Source: Paenibacillus xylanexedens (lineage in GTDB: Bacteria; Bacillota; Bacilli; Paenibacillales; Paenibacillaceae). From it: DNA of 64,000 nucleotides. How positions within the stretch are numbered: position 1 is the first letter of the stretch; each line of letters starts with the position of its first letter. The notes below the pieces were generated by a model that made no database searches, was not told the DNA's origin, and was given only the letters and a program-made list of their open reading frames with translations. Of the stretch, positions 55,949 through 64,000 are shown piece after piece. Position numbers and translations under genes: made by a program. The stretch covers positions 3,229,276 through 3,293,275 of the forward strand of contig NZ_VEIO01000001.1 in NCBI RefSeq assembly GCF_007680605.1. Reading direction: 5' to 3'.

Positions 55949-56365
55949 ATGAGTGATGCAATTCTTGGTCAAATCCTGAATCAGCTACAACAGATGGACA
56001 AACGGTTTGATACTGTGGATCAACGCTTAGATCAAGTGGATAAACGCCTAGATCAAGTAGATAAACGTTTTGATCAGGTTGATAAACGTTTCGATCAGGT
56101 TGATAATCGCTTAGATCGTATGGATGAACGGCTCGATTCTTTCGATAAGAGACTCAATGTCATTGAAGAACAGACCAAAAATATTCCACTCCTTCAGCAA
56201 GCGGTTCTGGAAACGCTCGATATTACTAAACGCCTTGAAGCTTCTCAAATTACGTTTGAACGTAAAGTAACCTCTGAATTGAATACTCACCAGCATAGTA
56301 TTGATATACTAAACCGTCGTCAGTTACGCATGGAAGCAGATATAGAGTCACTGAAAAGCCGTTAG
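55949..56365 (+). CDS. heptad-repeat coiled-coil protein of unknown function
   Basis: The 138-residue protein contains seven or more near-identical heptads of the form D-x-V-D-x-R-L/F (about residues 21-70), giving a long charged coiled coil, followed by a second helical part (LETLDITKRLE, LNRRQLRMEADIESLK). No signal peptide or membrane segment is seen. AAAGGAGAG lies about nine bases before the ATG. It lies between the desulfurase and cymR, divergent from the former and convergent with the latter, and has no recognised partner. Bdr-like repeat proteins look similar, but only through the coiled coil. Confidence 0.8.
   Translation: MSDAILGQILNQLQQMDKRFDTVDQRLDQVDKRLDQVDKRFDQVDKRFDQVDNRLDRMDERLDSFDKRLNVIEEQTKNIPLLQQAVLETLDITKRLEASQITFERKVTSELNTHQHSIDILNRRQLRMEADIESLKSR
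56009..56155 (+). repeat. 21-bp tandem repeats within the coiled-coil gene
   Basis: Seven units of 21 bases, consensus GATCARGTKGATAAACGYYTN, start at 56009, 56030, 56051, 56072, 56093, 56114 and 56135. The units at 56030-56113 are nearly identical at DNA level; the flanking ones are diverged. Confidence 0.9.
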
Positions 56366-56550
56366 TGGAATGCTTTGCCTGGCGGTTAAACATTAATCTA
56401 ATTCCGAATGAGCGAGCGGTTTTCCTCGTCTTAACATAGTACGTATTTACATATGTTCATCTCGCTCAGGGTTTTACGCTCCAATTCAATTAACAAGGCC
56501 ATTTATACATCGGATTTATCACGTAAAATGCCTTTATCTCTGTTGTCACG

Positions 56551-56581
56551 GCTAAAGCCCCCATTTATTTGGGGGCTTTAG
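56551..56581. repeat. perfect hairpin between coiled-coil gene and cymR
   Basis: CTAAAGCCCCCA (56552-56563) pairs with TGGGGGCTTTAG (56570-56581), loop TTTATT. No T-run follows on either strand, but its symmetric place between convergent genes suggests a bidirectional terminator. Confidence 0.65.
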
Positions 56582-56613
56582 TGTGTCGTCTGGATGATCA
56601 CTCATATCCTGGC

Positions 56614-57033
56614 CTAAATATAGAACATGTAGGAATCTTTCTTCTCCTGATCCTCAAACGTAATCAGATCTTTCAATGTCGTCGAATCCAGTACATTTGC
56701 AATGCTATCACGGATGCGCAACCACAAATCACGCTTTGCCGGGTCATCTTCTTCCGTAAAGTCTACTGGTGAAATTGGTCCCTCCAGTACACGAATGACA
56801 TCCCCTGCGGTCACGGTTGCAGCATCACCCGCCAGAATGTAACCGCCATATGCGCCGCGGATACTCTTAACTAGGCCAGCATTACGCAGTGGCGCAATCA
56901 GTTGCTCCAGATAATGTTCCGAGAGCTGGTTGCGCTCGGCAATGCTCTTCAAGGATGTTGGACCTTCGCCGGTTCTTGCGGCCAGCTCCATCATAATAGT
57001 GAGGCCGTAACGGCCTTTTGTCGATATTTTCAA
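56614..57033 (-). CDS. cymR: Rrf2-family regulator of cysteine metabolism CymR
   Basis: CymR represses sulfur and cysteine uptake genes in B. subtilis, working with CysK. The 139-residue protein has the Rrf2 helix-turn-helix (KISTKGRYGLTIMMELA, SLKSIAERNQLSEHYLEQLIAPLRNAGLV in part), the wing SIRGAYGGYILA and DVIRVLEGPISPVD. It lacks iron-sulfur cysteines, as does CymR. The start is TTG 57033, six to seven bases after GAGGTG; the ATG at 57051 would precede that site. Rarely for this gene, the desulfurase is not directly downstream. Confidence 0.92.
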   Translation of the reverse strand: MKISTKGRYGLTIMMELAARTGEGPTSLKSIAERNQLSEHYLEQLIAPLRNAGLVKSIRGAYGGYILAGDAATVTAGDVIRVLEGPISPVDFTEEDDPAKRDLWLRIRDSIANVLDSTTLKDLITFEDQEKKDSYMFYI

Positions 57034-57341
57034 AGGAGTCACCTCTTTCAATTTTCAGAAAAACAAGGATGGAACGTATGTGTTTACTGTTCTCAAGCTC
57101 TGTTGCTTCAAGCTGTTTCTCTATGTGGTTCATGACCGTTAATTCCGTGATTTCGCCACGCGAACCTCAGGGAAAATAGGCCTCGACCTTCTAATCCTCC
57201 GTATTCCGATCATAACCCTCAAGTAATGTTAACATATCTGCATACGTTATGGAAAAGAAAGATTGACGATATTGCAAAATGTGCGCCTGGAGTGGACACT
57301 ATCCAAAATTGGCCGGGTGTATCGTAAGTTCGGTCGGGTTA
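57034..57341. other. divergent cymR-mnmA intergenic region
   Basis: About 300 bases without a gene. It must carry the cymR promoter (not fixed) and leads into the mnmA promoter. No riboswitch or repeat is recognised. Confidence 0.4.
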
Positions 57342-58514
<1,173 letters not shown>

Positions 58515-58589
58515 CATGCCGGACATCCATGACGGATTGACTGTTATCATTATGCACAGCATGAGCGAGTCAATTCCATGTATTCCTAC

Positions 58590-58634
58590 AAAAAAAGCCG
58601 TCTTTCATGTAATACCATGAAGGATGGCTTTTTT
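58590..58634. terminator. bidirectional terminator between mnmA and fluC
   Basis: AAAAGCC-GTC-TTTCATG pairs with CATGAA-GGA-TGGCTTTT. A-run before and T-run after allow use by both convergent transcripts. Confidence 0.85.
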
Positions 58635-58669
58635 CCTGCTTTTTTTGCAAAAAAATTTAAATATTTAAT

Positions 58670-59029
58670 TTATGCAGTGAGCCAGACTCCTGCCAGACAA
58701 CCTAGCACCCCCATCACCACTGAACTTACCACGTAAATAACGGCTCTGGCTTGTTGCTGTTGCCCCATTAACGTTAATGTTTCATACCCAAAGGTTGAGA
58801 ACGTGGTGTACGCTCCGCAGAAGCCAGTTCCCCATACTACCCACATTGCGTATGGCAAACTTCCTGCTTGATGCCCGCCGTACAACATTCCCAAAATAAT
58901 AGAACCGCTGATATTAATTACCCACGTTCCCCAGGGAAAGGCGGTTCCCACTCTACCTGAGATGAATTTTCCCAGGCTGTAACGGAGCAAAGCGCCTAAC
59001 ACACCTGCTAGTCCAATCCAGATGATCAT
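58670..59029 (-). CDS. crcB: fluoride channel FluC/CrcB, second subunit
   Basis: Fluc channels export fluoride. The 119-residue protein has four hydrophobic segments, the Asn-containing WVINISGSIILG and the Phe-box GTGFCGAYTTFSTFGYE. It overlaps the preceding crcB by four bases. Bacteria with two adjacent genes may form a heterodimer, while single genes form homodimers. No fluoride riboswitch lies before the pair. Confidence 0.92.
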   Translation of the reverse strand: MIIWIGLAGVLGALLRYSLGKFISGRVGTAFPWGTWVINISGSIILGMLYGGHQAGSLPYAMWVVWGTGFCGAYTTFSTFGYETLTLMGQQQQARAVIYVVSSVVMGVLGCLAGVWLTA

Positions 59030-59427
59030 CGGGCATCACCCTCTTTGGGGGAGGTAGTTAACATTCGGTTGCCCAGCTTGATACCAAGGGCGCAGAGCAC
59101 CAGTCCTGCCACTACACTTAAAAGGAGATAAACCGCCGCTTTGATCCATTCGCCGCTTTCCGATAAACGAACGATATCCAGTGTAAATGTGGAAAAGGTC
59201 GTGAAAGCTCCAGTAAATCCTGTGCCGATGGCAAGGCGGAGCTGAGGTGTTATTTTTTCCGGAATAGCCATGGTAAAAAAAAAGCCCAAAAACAGGCTGC
59301 CGATCGCATTGATCAACAGCACTGCCCATGGAAAACCTGTATTAGCCGAGGGGAGCATCAGTTGAATGGTGTACCTGGTTAACGTGCCCAGAAACCCTCC
59401 GGCCCCGATATATGCTAACTCTTTCAT
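59026..59427 (-). CDS. crcB: fluoride channel FluC/CrcB, first subunit
   Basis: The 133-residue protein has four hydrophobic segments, VLLINAIGSLFLGF and the Phe-box GTGFTGAFTTFSTFTLD. It starts two bases after the rarA stop, using GGGAG in the end of rarA as ribosome binding site, so it is translated from the rarA transcript. Both members of the pair keep the channel Asn and Phe residues, so either could line a pore. Confidence 0.92.
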   Translation of the reverse strand: MKELAYIGAGGFLGTLTRYTIQLMLPSANTGFPWAVLLINAIGSLFLGFFFTMAIPEKITPQLRLAIGTGFTGAFTTFSTFTLDIVRLSESGEWIKAAVYLLLSVVAGLVLCALGIKLGNRMLTTSPKEGDAR

Positions 59428-59429
59428 CC

Positions 59430-60737
59430 TTACAGCTCCCTGCGCCGCTGTTGATTCAGCCTGATCTTCGACTCATTCCCCTGCTCAGTCGCCTCGTAAA
59501 ATACTCTTCGAGACAGCTGTTTAGGCAGATACTCCTGTTTCACGTAATGTCCAGGGTAGTTATGAGGATACTGGTATCCTTCATGTCCCAGCTTCGCGGC
59601 ACCAGAGTAATGGGTATCCCTCAAATGCATCGGCACTTCGGCCGACCTCACCTCATCAATGGCACTCATCGCTTTGGATATCGCAGTATATACCGCATTG
59701 GACTTCGGACTTTCCACTGCAAACAAAATGGCTTGCGCAATATTTAGCTTGGCCTCCGGCCAGCCGTTATTTCGGTAGGCATCAAGTGCTCCAATTGCCT
59801 GAGTCATCGCCTGTGGATTCGCCAGTCCAATGTCTTCACTGCTTGCTGCAATCAGGCGCCTAATGAATGTCATGGGGTCCATGCCCAGTTTCTCCACCGC
59901 ATACAGAAACCAGAACAGTGCCGCATCACTCGAACCACGAATGCTTTTGTGAAAAGCGGATAATACGTCATACTGTGTGGACTCGTCTGCCTTGACAATG
60001 GGACGACGGATCGACTCTTCCGCAACAGCCAGTGTGATGTGAACTGATCCATCCTGCTCAGGCGGTGTCGTTAACGCGGCAAGCTCCAGAGCATTCAGGG
60101 CACGGCGAATATCACCATTCGCCATCGTAGCAATGTGTGCCAGCGCTTCATCATCGGCTTTCAGGTCCATAAACCCAAGGCCTTTATCCGCATCGCTCAG
60201 CGCTCTGCGCATCGCAATCAGGGAATGCTCCTTATTTAAGGATTCCAATTGAAACAGGGTGGAACGACTCATCAAGGCTCCGTTTACATAATGGAAGGGG
60301 TTCTCTGTCGTTGCCCCGATAAAAATGATGGTGCCCTTCTCCACCGCTGGTAGCAATGCATCCTGGCGTGAACTGTTAAAACGATGTACCTCATCGAGGA
60401 AAAGAATCGTTTTGGTTCCATACAGTTGTTTATTCGTCTGCGCTTGCTCAATTACTTCGCGTACATCCTTCACAGAGGCATCCACGGCATTCAGTCGCAC
60501 GAATTGTCCTTGAGTGTGCTGTGAGATGATGTGAGCAAGCGTGGTCTTCCCACATCCTGGCGGGCCGTACAGTAGAATGGATGAGATCTGATCCGCCTCA
60601 ATGGCCCGGCGTAGAAGTTTTCCAGGGCCGATGATCTGTTCCTGTCCAATATATTCATCCAGATGCTGAGGCCGCATACGGTCTGCTAACAATCTGGCCT
60701 GTGGTTGTGTATCCTGTTGAAACGAAAATAAATCCAT
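59430..60737 (-). CDS. rarA: replication-associated recombination ATPase RarA (MgsA, YrvN)
   Basis: RarA is a AAA+ ATPase that acts at stalled replication forks. The 435-residue protein has the N-terminal LADRMRPQHLDEYIGQEQI, Walker A GPPGCGKTTLA, Walker B FLDEVHRFNSSRQDALL, sensor FIGATTENP and a C-terminal tetramerisation part (SAFHKSIRGSSDAALFWF). AAGGAAGTG precedes the ATG. In B. subtilis it is divergent from cymR; here mnmA and two fluC genes lie between. Confidence 0.95.
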   Translation of the reverse strand: MDLFSFQQDTQPQARLLADRMRPQHLDEYIGQEQIIGPGKLLRRAIEADQISSILLYGPPGCGKTTLAHIISQHTQGQFVRLNAVDASVKDVREVIEQAQTNKQLYGTKTILFLDEVHRFNSSRQDALLPAVEKGTIIFIGATTENPFHYVNGALMSRSTLFQLESLNKEHSLIAMRRALSDADKGLGFMDLKADDEALAHIATMANGDIRRALNALELAALTTPPEQDGSVHITLAVAEESIRRPIVKADESTQYDVLSAFHKSIRGSSDAALFWFLYAVEKLGMDPMTFIRRLIAASSEDIGLANPQAMTQAIGALDAYRNNGWPEAKLNIAQAILFAVESPKSNAVYTAISKAMSAIDEVRSAEVPMHLRDTHYSGAAKLGHEGYQYPHNYPGHYVKQEYLPKQLSRRVFYEATEQGNESKIRLNQQRRREL

Positions 60738-60788
60738 GGGTTTATCACTTCCTTAAAGGGTTGCCAATCATAGTGCGCATCTCAAGCA

Positions 60789-61709
60789 TCACTTGCCATG
60801 TAAGAGTGCTTTTTCCGAACTGTTCTCAACCAATGAATCTCCACTCCCTATCATATCACATCCCTGCGGGAGCATTGCCATAAATGCGCCAAGGGCACTG
60901 CTGACAAACGCATCCTTGCGGGTAATAAACCTTGTCATCATACGGTTCATCCCAGCAGGAAGAGAGTGTTTACGCAGCAAACCGTTTTCGAGTTGCTGAC
61001 GAATGACGATTTCAGGAAGTAGAGAGATGCCCATTCCGGAGATTACACCACTGATAATGGCCTCCAGCGTCCCGAATTCCATAATCACGGGCCTGTGAAC
61101 ACCGCTCAGAAGCATCCAGTCCTCCAAAATTTTACGGTAAGAGCACCCCATACTGTAAACCAGTATCGGCTTTCGGATCAGTTCCTCCTCCGATAGACTT
61201 GGAGACGATACAACAAAAAGTTCCTCATCAAATACATCCACGGATTTAATATCAGGATGGTCGCAAGAACAGCCAATAAATGCGCCTTCCAATTCATACC
61301 CGATAACTTGATCAATAAGCATTTGAGAATGACCTGTAGCCAGCGCCAGAGAAACGTCTGGATACTGGTTGTAATATTTCGCTAAAAGACGAGGCAACCT
61401 TACTGCCGCCGCCGTCTGTATGGAGCCAATTTGCAAAGGTCCAGATGGTGTATTGGTAGACTGAAGCGCTTTGGATGCATCGTTCAACAGACCAATGATT
61501 TTATCTGTGTACGTTAGCAGTATTTCCCCAGCGGGAGATAAGTTCATGCCCCGATTGTGACGAATAAACAACGGGGTACCCACTTCAGCCTCCAAATGCC
61601 GAATGCGGGCCGTAACGTTGGATTGAACATACCCCAACTTGACCGCAGCTCTGGTCAAATTTCCTTCCCTGGCAACACACTGAAATATTCGAAGATCCCC
61701 GCTCTCCAT
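60789..61709 (-). CDS. LysR-family regulator
   Basis: The 306-residue protein has the N-terminal winged helix-turn-helix (REGNLTRAAVKLGYVQSNVTARIRHLE in part, then LFIRHNRGMNLSPAGE) and a substrate-binding domain (about 90-290) with SIQTAAAVRLPRLLAKY. It is divergent from an EamA-type exporter gene across 130 bases and so probably controls it. The inducer is unknown. Because that exporter is frameshifted, the regulator may have lost its local target. Confidence 0.88.
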   Translation of the reverse strand: MESGDLRIFQCVAREGNLTRAAVKLGYVQSNVTARIRHLEAEVGTPLFIRHNRGMNLSPAGEILLTYTDKIIGLLNDASKALQSTNTPSGPLQIGSIQTAAAVRLPRLLAKYYNQYPDVSLALATGHSQMLIDQVIGYELEGAFIGCSCDHPDIKSVDVFDEELFVVSSPSLSEEELIRKPILVYSMGCSYRKILEDWMLLSGVHRPVIMEFGTLEAIISGVISGMGISLLPEIVIRQQLENGLLRKHSLPAGMNRMMTRFITRKDAFVSSALGAFMAMLPQGCDMIGSGDSLVENSSEKALLHGK

Positions 61710-61839
61710 CTTGCCTCCGCTCTGACATCATTTAAAATGATATCCAGTTCATTTGTAATCATTATACATTATGTCTAGTTCGATCTACAATAAGTCCTGA
61801 ACGTTACACGTCTCATGTTATTTCAAAGGAGTGTTCAAC

Positions 61840-62728
61840 ATGAACCGAGCCAAATACATCATATTGATTATCGTGACAACACTCATTATGGGTACTTCTT
61901 TTCCTGTAGGTAAAATAGGACTCAGTTATGCACCACCGTTTCTATTGATGGGCTTGCGTTATATCACTTGCTGGTGGTTTGATGGCCCTGGCCCTGCGTA
62001 AGCAACCCTTACCGAGGGGATGGCGAGCTTGGGGTAGAATCGTGCTCATCGGCTTGTTCCAATCCGCCGGGGTGATGGGCTGCGCCTATTACAGCATGAA
62101 CTGGATTTCATCCGGTGAATCGGCCATTATTACCTTTACGAATCCATTAATCGTCATTGTTCTCAGTGCGCTACTATATAAACTGAGATATCGATTAAGC
62201 CAGTGGATTGGCGTAATTGTTGGGTTTGTCGGCATTTTGTTTACCTTTGGATGGCATATGAGCTTCACCCCCGGAACCTGGATCGGTTTTGGCGGAGCAA
62301 TTTCATTTGCCGTATCCACACTCCTGATTAAGCGCTGGGGTGGTGGATATGATACGTTCGTGCTCACGGCTTATCAGATGCTTGCCGGAGGTGTAGCATT
62401 ACTTTTGCTAAGTTTATGGACGGAGCAGCCTCATTTTACAGTAACTACAGTTTCCATCATATCGTTGTTATATCTAACGCTGATTTGTTCCATCCTGCAG
62501 TTTTCCCTCTGGTTTTATCTATTACAGCACAGTGATTCCGCCCAGACCAGCAGTTACCTGTTTCTCGCACCGTTCTTCGGTGTGCTTTCAAGCTGGGTTT
62601 TGTTAGGTGAGGAGGTTCAATGGTTTGTCGGGGCTGGAGGCGTACTCATCGGGGTGGGCATCTATCTAGTGAACCGCCGTTCAGCTAAGAAAAAACAAGA
62701 CGTATCTCCCACTGTAACCTCCCTATAA
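61840..62728 (+). pseudogene. EamA (DMT) family exporter, interrupted by a one-base frameshift
   Basis: The reading frame begins at ATG 61840 (AAAGGAG eight bases upstream) with MNRAKYIILIIVTTLIMGTS and the EamA motif FPVGKIGLSYAPPFLLMGLRYIT, then turns into CWWFDGPGPA and stops at 61999. Removing one T at 61968/61969 restores RYITAGGLMALALRKQP and joins the downstream open frame (ending 62728), giving about 296 residues with ten hydrophobic segments. The downstream part carries GCAYYSMNWISSGESAIITFTNPLIV and a second EamA repeat. It is thus one complete gene broken by a single extra base, either a real mutation or a sequencing error. Confidence 0.85.
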
Positions 62729-62753
62729 GAAACCTACCTTCATCTTCCTATAC

Positions 62754-62793
62754 AAAAAAGGCATGCGTCAGGGTTAACCTGCGTCATGCCTTT
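62754..62793. terminator. bidirectional terminator between EamA and helicase genes
   Basis: AAAGGCATG (62757-62765) pairs with CATGCCTTT (62785-62793), and an inner CAGGGTT/AACCTG stem closes it. A-run before and T-rich sequence after serve both convergent genes. Confidence 0.8.
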
Positions 62794-62829
62794 ATTTCTA
62801 TATAGCTTAGTACTATGTGATCTATTTAT

Positions 62830-64000
62830 CTATGAAACAGTCTCATCAGGCCAGCCTTGAATCGTAACCTGTTCACCTTCGGGATTATGCGTTGCTGCGG
62901 CATACGCCGGCATGCTACCGTCGTGGAATAACCACAATTCATGCAGAGCCCGTGTACAGCCGACATAGAGCAGCTTCGCATCACCCGCGCCAGGCAAATA
63001 GTGCTGCTGATCAACATCAGCCACGATAGCCGCATCGAATTCAAGCCCTTTGGACAGATACACAGGCAAAATGGAATGTCCGCCACTGTACTGTTTTTTG
63101 CCGCCATCGATCAGGTTCAAATCCCAGCCCGCCTTCTGAAACTCGCGATGAAGTTCTTCGGCTTCATGCAACGTTCGTGTCAGGATGGACACCGTCCGAT
63201 AGTCTTTATTCGTCAGTATGTTCAGTGCCCGCTCCAGGCTCCCCGTTCGTCCTTCACTTCCGTATGCAAGCGTACGCACCGGATCACCGCTCCGGAACAC
63301 GGGAATCGCCGTAATCCCACTCTTCACACCCTGCTCCAGGATGGTATTGGCATAATCAATAATTTCCATCGTGGAACGATAGCTCCGGGTTAAGGCAAAA
63401 TACGCATTCTGTTCCTCTGGAAACAGTGAACTCATCTCTTCCCAAGCATGAACACCACGGTACTCATGAATGCCTTGAGACAAGTCTCCCAGAATAGTAA
63501 AAGAATGTCCTTTCACAAACTGATCCAGCAGCGCAACATGAAATGGCGAGAAATCCTGGGCTTCATCAATGACAACGTGGTCAAAACGCTCCGCTCCTTC
63601 AATGTCATGCACCAGCGTATGGATATAAACCAGTGCCGGAAGATCCTCTTCCCGAATGACATCTTGCTTCAAATCTGCACCGGTTTTCTTCATGATCGCT
63701 TTGGGTATTAAGCTGCTTAGCTCAGCAGGCACAGACCCGCCTTTTGCGGCCTTGAACAGCTGTTTGTACAACGTCAGCGGATTGTACTCAGGCCACTTTT
63801 TGGCATAGGACTTCTCCCGGGTTGCTGCCTTCTTCTTACGTTCTTTGCGCACCGTTTCCGGCATCGGCTTTTTCAATTCCATCTCAATCCAGCGGTGAAC
63901 CCGTGCCATGACCCGCTCTTTGCGTTTGGCCAGCGGATAATGTTTGTACTCCGTCCCAAACCAGCTTTCGATTTCCTGTTTACTGAGCACCGCACCGTCC
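62830..64000 (-). CDS. helD: HelD-type UvrD-like helicase (RNA polymerase recycling), 5' end outside window
   Basis: The frame is open to the right edge (DGAVLSKQEIE at the end visible), so the first part, with Walker A, is missing. Visible are FDHVVIDEAQDFSPFH (Walker B), FTILGDLSQGIHEYRG, TRSYRSTMEI (motif IV), SKGLEFDAAIVADV and LLYVGCTRALHELWL (motif VI). The combination of VVIDEAQDFSPF and ILGDLSQGIH is typical of HelD, which removes stalled RNA polymerase from DNA. A GTG at 63990 is internal, not the start. A UvrD-like relative other than HelD is less likely. Confidence 0.85.
   Translation of the reverse strand, partial: DGAVLSKQEIESWFGTEYKHYPLAKRKERVMARVHRWIEMELKKPMPETVRKERKKKAATREKSYAKKWPEYNPLTLYKQLFKAAKGGSVPAELSSLIPKAIMKKTGADLKQDVIREEDLPALVYIHTLVHDIEGAERFDHVVIDEAQDFSPFHVALLDQFVKGHSFTILGDLSQGIHEYRGVHAWEEMSSLFPEEQNAYFALTRSYRSTMEIIDYANTILEQGVKSGITAIPVFRSGDPVRTLAYGSEGRTGSLERALNILTNKDYRTVSILTRTLHEAEELHREFQKAGWDLNLIDGGKKQYSGGHSILPVYLSKGLEFDAAIVADVDQQHYLPGAGDAKLLYVGCTRALHELWLFHDGSMPAYAAATHNPEGEQVTIQGWPDETVS

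Noticed and set aside
58515..59029. Fluoride riboswitch for the fluC pair
   Set aside because: The first fluC begins two bases after rarA, leaving no leader; nothing like the fluoride aptamer is present.

Overview
The window is chromosomal DNA from a low-to-mid G+C Gram-positive bacterium of the Bacillales, most probably Paenibacillus or a close relative. The evidence is strong AGGAGG-type ribosome binding sites, a T-box leader, a GlcT antitermination site, CcpA-type cre sites, Rrf2/CymR, and a block that follows the Bacillus subtilis yrr order (rarA, cymR, cysteine desulfurase, yrrD, yrrI, alaS, ireB, ruvX, DUF1292, mltG, yrrN, yrrO). Base composition looks near 50% G+C by eye. No phage, transposon, CRISPR array, rRNA or tRNA gene was seen. 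Most of the window is core metabolism, and the interest lies mainly in regulation and in departures from the usual gene order.

Left part (1-20.7 kb). A MutS2-type ATPase gene enters from the left edge and lacks a C-terminal Smr domain; a small CWC cysteine-rich protein follows. The mannitol operon mtlA-mtlR-mtlF-mtlD runs leftward behind a cre-like site. The glycine cleavage system is split: gcvH runs leftward, while gcvT-gcvPA-gcvPB run rightward behind a tandem glycine riboswitch whose terminator shares bases with P1 of the second aptamer. The general PTS follows on the minus strand: glcT, then ptsG with its RAT/terminator leader, ptsH and ptsI. A yuaF-like NfeD gene and a flotillin gene form an operon behind a consensus sigma-W-type promoter.

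Middle part (20.7-41.6 kb). This holds an iron-type alcohol dehydrogenase, a PPOX flavoprotein, the Leloir operon galK-galE-galT with a divergent AraC-type regulator, an aldo/keto reductase, a sirtuin, a HAD phosphatase and an alpha/beta hydrolase. KDG kinase and KDPG aldolase follow, then a membrane acyltransferase, a KGG-repeat stress protein, ilvD, a polysaccharide deacetylase with a large C-terminal extension, an AI-2E family permease and a class B penicillin-binding protein.

Right part (41.6-64 kb). A chemoreceptor with a very basic cytoplasmic tail is followed by the yrr block: two U32 tRNA-hydroxylation proteins, MltG, two DUF1292 proteins, RuvX, IreB and AlaS (T-box leader with a 24-bp internal duplication). 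Next come YrrI, a small zinc-ribbon protein, YrrD and a cysteine desulfurase. A heptad-repeat coiled-coil gene lies between the desulfurase and CymR. MnmA, two FluC fluoride channels coupled to RarA, a LysR regulator, an EamA exporter gene with a one-base frameshift, and a HelD-type helicase cut by the right edge complete the window.

The genes cooperate around sugar uptake and its control (Mtl, Glc/HPr/EI, Gal, KDG), C1/glycine metabolism, and a tRNA quality/sulfur module (cysteine desulfurase-MnmA, U32 proteins, AlaS). I found no convincing novel multi-gene defence or mobile system.
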